A stretch of DNA of 64,000 nucleotides, taken from the NCBI RefSeq assembly GCF_006438825.1, contig NZ_RCZP01000009.1, forward strand, positions 62,001 through 126,000, given 5' to 3'. The DNA is from Muricoccus nepalensis (GTDB taxonomy: Bacteria; Pseudomonadota; Alphaproteobacteria; Acetobacterales; Acetobacteraceae). Positions within the stretch are counted from its first letter, which is position 1, and the number at the start of each line of letters is the position of its first letter. A program made the translations under genes and the position numbers. The notes below the pieces were generated by a model that saw only the letters and a list, made by a program, of their open reading frames with translations, searched no databases and was not told the origin of the DNA. Positions 59,984 to 64,000 of the stretch are shown here, one piece after another.

Positions 59984-61678
59984 GTGTCAGACCGCGAGAG
60001 CATGGAATTCGACGTCCTGGTGGTCGGCGGCGGCCCCGCGGGGCTGGCGGCCGCCATCCGGCTGAAGCAGGTCGCGCCGGACGCCACCGTCTGCCTCGTG
60101 GAGAAAGGCTCGGAAATCGGCGCCCACACCCTCTCCGGCGCCGTGCTCGAGCCGCGCGCGCTGGACGAGCTCTTCCCCGACTGGCGCGACGACCCGCCGG
60201 CGCTGATGACGCCCGCGGGCGACGACCGCTTCATGCTGCTGACCGAGAAGCGCGCCATCAAGCTGCCAACGCCGCCCGCGATGAACAACCACGGCAACTA
60301 CGTCGTCTCGCTCGGCAACGTCTGCCGCTGGCTGGGTGCGAAGGCCGAGGCCATGGGCATCGAGATCTACCCGGGCTTCGCCGCCTCCGACCTCGTCGTC
60401 GAGGACGGCCAGGTGAAGGGCGTGGTCGCGGGCGTGATGGGTATCACCAAGGAGGGCGAGGAGGGACCGGACTTCCAGCCGGGCATGGAGCTCCGCGCCA
60501 CCTACACGATCTTCGCCGAGGGCTGCCGCGGCTCGCTCACCAAGCGCCTCTTCGAGATGTACGACCTGCGCAAGGACTGCCAGCCGCAGACCTTCGCGCT
60601 GGGCATGAAGGAGCTCTGGGAGATCCCGAAGGAGAAGCACACGCCCGGCCTGGTGTGGCACTCCACGGGCTGGCCGCTGAAGAGCGACACCTACGGCGGC
60701 TCCTGGCTCTACATGCTCGGCGAGAACCTCGTCTCCATCGGCTTCGTCGTCGGCCTCGACTACAAGAACCCCTGGCTCTCGCCCTTCGACGAGTTCCAGC
60801 GCTTCAAGACCCACCCCGCCGTCCGCGGCTTCCTCGAGGGCGGCAAGCGCATCGCCTACGGCGCCCGCGCGCTGAACGAGGGCGGCGCGCAGTCCGTGCC
60901 GCGCCTGGTCTTTCCGGGCGGCATGCTGGTCGGCGACACCGCGGGCTTCCTCAACGTGCCGAAGATCAAGGGCACGCACACCGCGATGAAGAGCGGCATG
61001 GTGGCCGCCGAGGCCGTCGCCGCGGCGCTGGCCACCGAGGACCGCCCCCCGGTGCTGGAGAGCTACCCCGAGGCCATCCGTCACTCCTGGGTCTGGGACG
61101 AGCTGCACAGCGTGCGCAACATCCGCCCGGGCTTCGCGAAGTACGGCTTCTGGGGCGGCATGGCCGCGGCCGCGCTCGACACCTACGTCTTCCGCGGTAA
61201 GGCGCCCTGGACCTGGATCCACCACGCCGACCACGAGACGCTCAAGCCCGCCGCCGAGAGCAAGCGCATCGACTACCCCAAGCCCGACGGCAAGCTCACC
61301 TTCGACCGCCTCTCCTCCGTGTTCCTCTCGAACACGAACCACGAGGAGAACCAGCCGAGCCATCTCGTGCTGCGCGAGCCGACGCGCTGGAAGGCCGTGA
61401 ACTGGGAGCAGTTCCGCAGCCCCGAGAGCCGCTACTGCCCCGCCGCCGTCTACGAGGCCGTGGGGCCGGAGGCGGAGCGCGAGCTGCGCGGCACGCCCGA
61501 CGCCGAGGCGACGGGCCAGGGCGCCAGCACCGAGGCGGGCGACGCCGCCGTGCAGCTCGTGATCAACGCGCAGAACTGCGTGCACTGCAAGACCTGCGAC
61601 ATCAAGGACCCCACGCAGAACATCGACTGGCGCACGCCGGAAGGTGGCGGCGGGCCCAACTACATCGGTGGCATGTGA
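59984..61678 (+). CDS. Electron transfer flavoprotein-ubiquinone oxidoreductase
   Basis: 564 aa membrane-associated enzyme passing electrons from ETF to ubiquinone. FAD motif [18 protein letters not shown], the [14 protein letters not shown] helix and C-terminal [4Fe-4S] cysteines in [10 protein letters not shown] and [12 protein letters not shown]. The GTG at 59984 is chosen because AGGAGGA lies seven bases upstream. It collects electrons from acyl-CoA and dimethylglycine-type dehydrogenases. Its stop overlaps the GTG of the SDR (GTGA). Confidence 0.96.
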   Translation: MSDRESMEFDVLVVGGGPAGLAAAIRLKQVAPDATVCLVEKGSEIGAHTLSGAVLEPRALDELFPDWRDDPPALMTPAGDDRFMLLTEKRAIKLPTPPAMNNHGNYVVSLGNVCRWLGAKAEAMGIEIYPGFAASDLVVEDGQVKGVVAGVMGITKEGEEGPDFQPGMELRATYTIFAEGCRGSLTKRLFEMYDLRKDCQPQTFALGMKELWEIPKEKHTPGLVWHSTGWPLKSDTYGGSWLYMLGENLVSIGFVVGLDYKNPWLSPFDEFQRFKTHPAVRGFLEGGKRIAYGARALNEGGAQSVPRLVFPGGMLVGDTAGFLNVPKIKGTHTAMKSGMVAAEAVAAALATEDRPPVLESYPEAIRHSWVWDELHSVRNIRPGFAKYGFWGGMAAAALDTYVFRGKAPWTWIHHADHETLKPAAESKRIDYPKPDGKLTFDRLSSVFLSNTNHEENQPSHLVLREPTRWKAVNWEQFRSPESRYCPAAVYEAVGPEAERELRGTPDAEATGQGASTEAGDAAVQLVINAQNCVHCKTCDIKDPTQNIDWRTPEGGGGPNYIGGM

Positions 61679-62436
61679 GGATCGACGAGCAGGTCGTCCT
61701 CGTCACCGGCGCGGGCCGCGGGCTGGGCGCGGCCATCGCCACCGCCTTCGGCCGCGCCGGCGCGCGGGTCATGGTGAACTATCGCCGCAGCGCCGAGGCC
61801 GCGGCCGCCGTCGCCGCGCCCTTCGGCAACCGCGCGGCCGCCGTGCAGGCGGACGTGACGGACGCGGCCGCCGTCTCGACGATGCTGGGCGAGGCGGAGA
61901 AGCACTTCGGCACCAGCGTGACCACCGTCGTCCACAACGCCCTCTCGGACTTCCGCTTCAACGGCGACGCGCGGCCGAAGATCGGCGAGATCGCCTGGAC
62001 CGACTTCGCGCCGCAGCTGGAGGTCTCCCTCCACGGCGCCCTCAACCTCATCCAGGCCGCCGCCCCCGCCATGGCCGCGCGCGGCTTCGGCCGCATCGTC
62101 ACCATCGGCACGAACCTCTTCCAGAACCCGGTGGTGCCCTACCACGACTACACCGCCGCCGAGGCCGCGCTGATCTCCCTCACCCGCACCGCCGCGGCGG
62201 ACCTCGGGCCGCAGGGCATCACGGTGAACATGCTCTCGGGCGGCCTCCTCCGCACCACGGACGCGAGCAGCGCGACCCCTGAGGCGGTCTTCGACATCAT
62301 CGCCCAGTCCACCCCGCTCCGCCGCGTCACCACGCCCGAGGAATTCGCCGACGCCGTCCTCTTCTTCGCCTCCCCCTGGAGCCGCGCGGTGACGGGACAG
62401 AACCTGGTGGTGGACGGCGGCCTCGTCCGGGACTGA
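61675..62436 (+). CDS. SDR-family protein lacking the catalytic lysine
   Basis: 253 aa, FabG-like. The cofactor loop TGAGRGLG is normal and the C-terminus NLVVDGGLVRD is typical. But the catalytic YxxxK reads YTAAE (Tyr159, Glu163), the Ser position is Thr146 and NNAG is HNAL. It may bind NAD(P) with altered activity. Translationally coupled to ETF-QO by a 4-base GTGA overlap. It abuts the MarR stop on the other strand with no spacing. Confidence 0.85.
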   Translation: MRIDEQVVLVTGAGRGLGAAIATAFGRAGARVMVNYRRSAEAAAAVAAPFGNRAAAVQADVTDAAAVSTMLGEAEKHFGTSVTTVVHNALSDFRFNGDARPKIGEIAWTDFAPQLEVSLHGALNLIQAAAPAMAARGFGRIVTIGTNLFQNPVVPYHDYTAAEAALISLTRTAAADLGPQGITVNMLSGGLLRTTDASSATPEAVFDIIAQSTPLRRVTTPEEFADAVLFFASPWSRAVTGQNLVVDGGLVRD

Positions 62437-62877
62437 TCAGCCCTCCCCGATCAGCAATTGCAGCGCGCGCAGGATGAGCGCGCGCTCGGCCTCGTCGAAG
62501 GGCGCCAGCCTCTCCCGCTGATGCGCGCGGGCCGCCGCCAGCACCGGCTTCACCCGCGCGCGCCCCTTCGGCGTCAGGTGGATCAGCACCCGCCGCCGGT
62601 CCTCCCGCGCCCCGCGCCGGCGCACCAGCCCCTCCGCCTCCATGCGGTCCAGCACCTTGGTCATGCTCGGCTGCTTCATCATGACCATCGCGGCGAGCTG
62701 CCCGACGGCCAGCCCGTCCGCCTCCGCCAGGCAGGCCAGCACCCGCCACTCCGGCACCGACAGGTCCCAGGTCCTCAGCGAGGCGTGGAAGGAGGAGGAC
62801 ACCGAATGGCTGGCGCGGGCCAGCAGGTAGGGCAGGTAGGTCTCGGTGAAGGCCACGGAAAACCCATCCCTTTTCAT
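62437..62877 (-). CDS. MarR-family transcriptional regulator
   Basis: 146 aa. Winged helix with recognition helix QLAAMVMMKQPSMTKVLDRM and wing REDRRRVLIHLTPKGR. Divergent from the NicX-like gene with only 60 bases between, so it very likely controls that gene and itself. The short gap contains an AT-rich stretch (TTTTCATATTTCTTGAC) at the MarR start. Confidence 0.92.
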   Translation of the reverse strand: MKRDGFSVAFTETYLPYLLARASHSVSSSFHASLRTWDLSVPEWRVLACLAEADGLAVGQLAAMVMMKQPSMTKVLDRMEAEGLVRRRGAREDRRRVLIHLTPKGRARVKPVLAAARAHQRERLAPFDEAERALILRALQLLIGEG

Positions 62878-62937
62878 ATTTCTTGACGCGCCGCCTCGTC
62901 CGCGCCCGAATGCGCCGCGAGCAGGGGAGGGGGCAGC

Positions 62938-63984
62938 ATGTTTGCGGACCGGATCGAGCACAAGTGGATCGAGGCCTTCGCCGAGGTCCTCGCCAAATGC
63001 GCCGTCCGCGAGGGCGAGGCGGTCGCCATCCTCTCGGAAACCCAGTCCCGCGCCCTGAACGTCCACCTGGCCGAGCTCGCCCTGCTGCGCCTCGGCGCCC
63101 GCCCCTTCCACCTCGTCCTGCCCACCGCCCGCAACCCGCACCCCGTCCCCATCCGCTCCACCGGCGCCAGCGAGGCGATCGAGGGCCTGGCGCCCGTGGT
63201 GGGCGCGCTCTCCGCCAGCTCCCTCGTCGTGGACCTCACCGTGCAAGGGCTGATGCACGCGCGCGAGACCGCCGCCATCCTCAAGGCCGGCGCCCGCATC
63301 CTCTCCATCTCCAACGAGCACCCGGAGGCGCTGGAGCGGATGCGCCCGGACGACGCGCTGGCCGCCCGGGTCCGCGCCGCGACGAAGATGCTGCGCGGAT
63401 CGCGCCGCATGACCGTCCGCTCCGCCGCCGGCACCGCGCTGGAGGTCGATATGGCCGGCGCCGCCACCGTCGGCGTCTGGGGCTGGACGGACCGGCCGGG
63501 AACGCTGGCCCACTGGCCCGGCGGTATCGTCGTCAGCTTCCCCGCCGCCGGCACCGTCAACGGCACGCTGGTGCTCGACACCGGCGACATCAACCTCACC
63601 TTCAAGCGCTACCTCGCCGCCCCCATCCGCCTGACCATCGAGGCCGACTACGTCACCGCCATCGACGGCACCGGCCCCGACGCCGAGATGCTCCGCCGCA
63701 GCTTCGCCGCGTGGGGCGACCGCGACGCCTACGCCGTCTCCCATGTCGGGTTCGGCCTGAACCCCGCCGCGCGCTACGAGGCGCTGTCGATGTACGACCA
63801 GCGCGACACCAACGGCACGGAGCTCCGCGCCGTCGCCGGCAACTTCCTCTTCTCCACCGGCGCCAACGAGTTCGCCGGCCGCTACACCCCCGGCCATTTC
63901 GACATCCCCGTCATGGGCACGGACATCCTCCTCGACGGCACCCCCGTGGTGCTCGGCGGCGAGGTCCAGCCGGTCTTCGGCTGA
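62938..63984 (+). CDS. NicX-like 2,5-dihydroxypyridine 5,6-dioxygenase / M29-fold protein
   Basis: 348 aa. The sequence matches my memory of NicX along its length: GTLVLDTGDINLTFKRY, SHVGFGLNPAARY, GNFLFSTGANEF and GHFDIPVMGTDILLDG. The three iron ligands of NicX (His; His and Asp) correspond to SHVGF and GHFDIP. NicX opens the ring of 2,5-dihydroxypyridine in nicotinate degradation; M29 aminopeptidases are more distant relatives. AGGGGAGG precedes the ATG. A GTG at 63989 may open the next gene but only four codons remain. Confidence 0.82.
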   Translation: MFADRIEHKWIEAFAEVLAKCAVREGEAVAILSETQSRALNVHLAELALLRLGARPFHLVLPTARNPHPVPIRSTGASEAIEGLAPVVGALSASSLVVDLTVQGLMHARETAAILKAGARILSISNEHPEALERMRPDDALAARVRAATKMLRGSRRMTVRSAAGTALEVDMAGAATVGVWGWTDRPGTLAHWPGGIVVSFPAAGTVNGTLVLDTGDINLTFKRYLAAPIRLTIEADYVTAIDGTGPDAEMLRRSFAAWGDRDAYAVSHVGFGLNPAARYEALSMYDQRDTNGTELRAVAGNFLFSTGANEFAGRYTPGHFDIPVMGTDILLDGTPVVLGGEVQPVFG

Positions 63985-64000
63985 TCCCGTGCTGGACAGA

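Noticed and set aside
63989-64000. Start of another gene at GTG 63989
   Set aside because: Only four codons are visible, so it cannot be supported.

Overview
The window is a very GC-rich, densely coded stretch of bacterial chromosome. The gene content suggests an alphaproteobacterium, most likely an Acetobacteraceae/Roseomonas-type organism. Pointers are an HWE-family histidine kinase, Bug/TctC solute receptors, a NasS-NasT controlled assimilatory nitrate operon, urea carboxylase, and very tight operons with ATGA/GTGA overlaps. The lineage is an inference; there is no rRNA or marker gene to confirm it. I saw no tRNA, rRNA, insertion sequence, CRISPR array or prophage.

Region by region. 1-4006: the N-terminal part of an aminotransferase, a small conserved protein and a membrane HWE histidine kinase. 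4038-10147: a type I export module (HlyD adaptor, HlyB-like ABC exporter), an FkbM methyltransferase and a divergent NodT-type outer-membrane lipoprotein. 10160-16047: cyanase behind a sigma-54 promoter, NIPSNAP protein, an SDR with an unusual 11-residue-repeat tail, an isopenicillin-N-synthase-like dioxygenase, an Asp/Glu racemase-family protein, and an SDR coupled to a HisD-family dehydrogenase (HpsN-like).

17432-30293 is the most unusual part: twelve same-strand genes with almost no spacing, starting with inositol-3-phosphate synthase. They include an HD-like protein, a methyltransferase, a Gfo/Idh/MocA oxidoreductase, an MBL-fold protein, a YcaO enzyme, a sugar isomerase-like TIM barrel, a GT4 glycosyltransferase, a PIG-L deacetylase, a UDG-superfamily protein, an OpgH-like GT2 and an MFS exporter. 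Ino1 + GT4 + PIG-L is the core logic of mycothiol assembly, but the MshC/MshD steps are absent and a YcaO (amide-backbone activation chemistry) is present. I infer an undescribed inositol-derived, amino-sugar-containing metabolite.

30290-45958 is a nitrogen island on the minus strand: nasT, an ANTAR-type two-hairpin leader, nasS, nrtA, nrtB, nrtD, an FAD reductase, nirA, a flavoprotein reductase and nasA, followed by urea carboxylase. Good sigma-54 (-24/-12) elements lie before nasT, urea carboxylase and cyanase, so these units probably form one NtrC/RpoN regulon. 46093-48921 is a divergent PEP carboxylase, followed by an inverted pair of about 63-bp repeats.

49202-56624 is aromatic and organic-acid catabolism: 3-hydroxybenzoate 6-hydroxylase and gentisate 1,2-dioxygenase, divergent around a near-perfect palindromic operator, then two Bug receptors, a class II aldolase-family protein, MarR and a GlcD-type dehydrogenase. 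56649-64000 holds a lytic transglycosylase, a type-4-like uracil-DNA glycosylase lacking the usual cluster cysteines, ETF-ubiquinone oxidoreductase with a coupled SDR lacking the catalytic Lys, and MarR divergent from a NicX-like dioxygenase.
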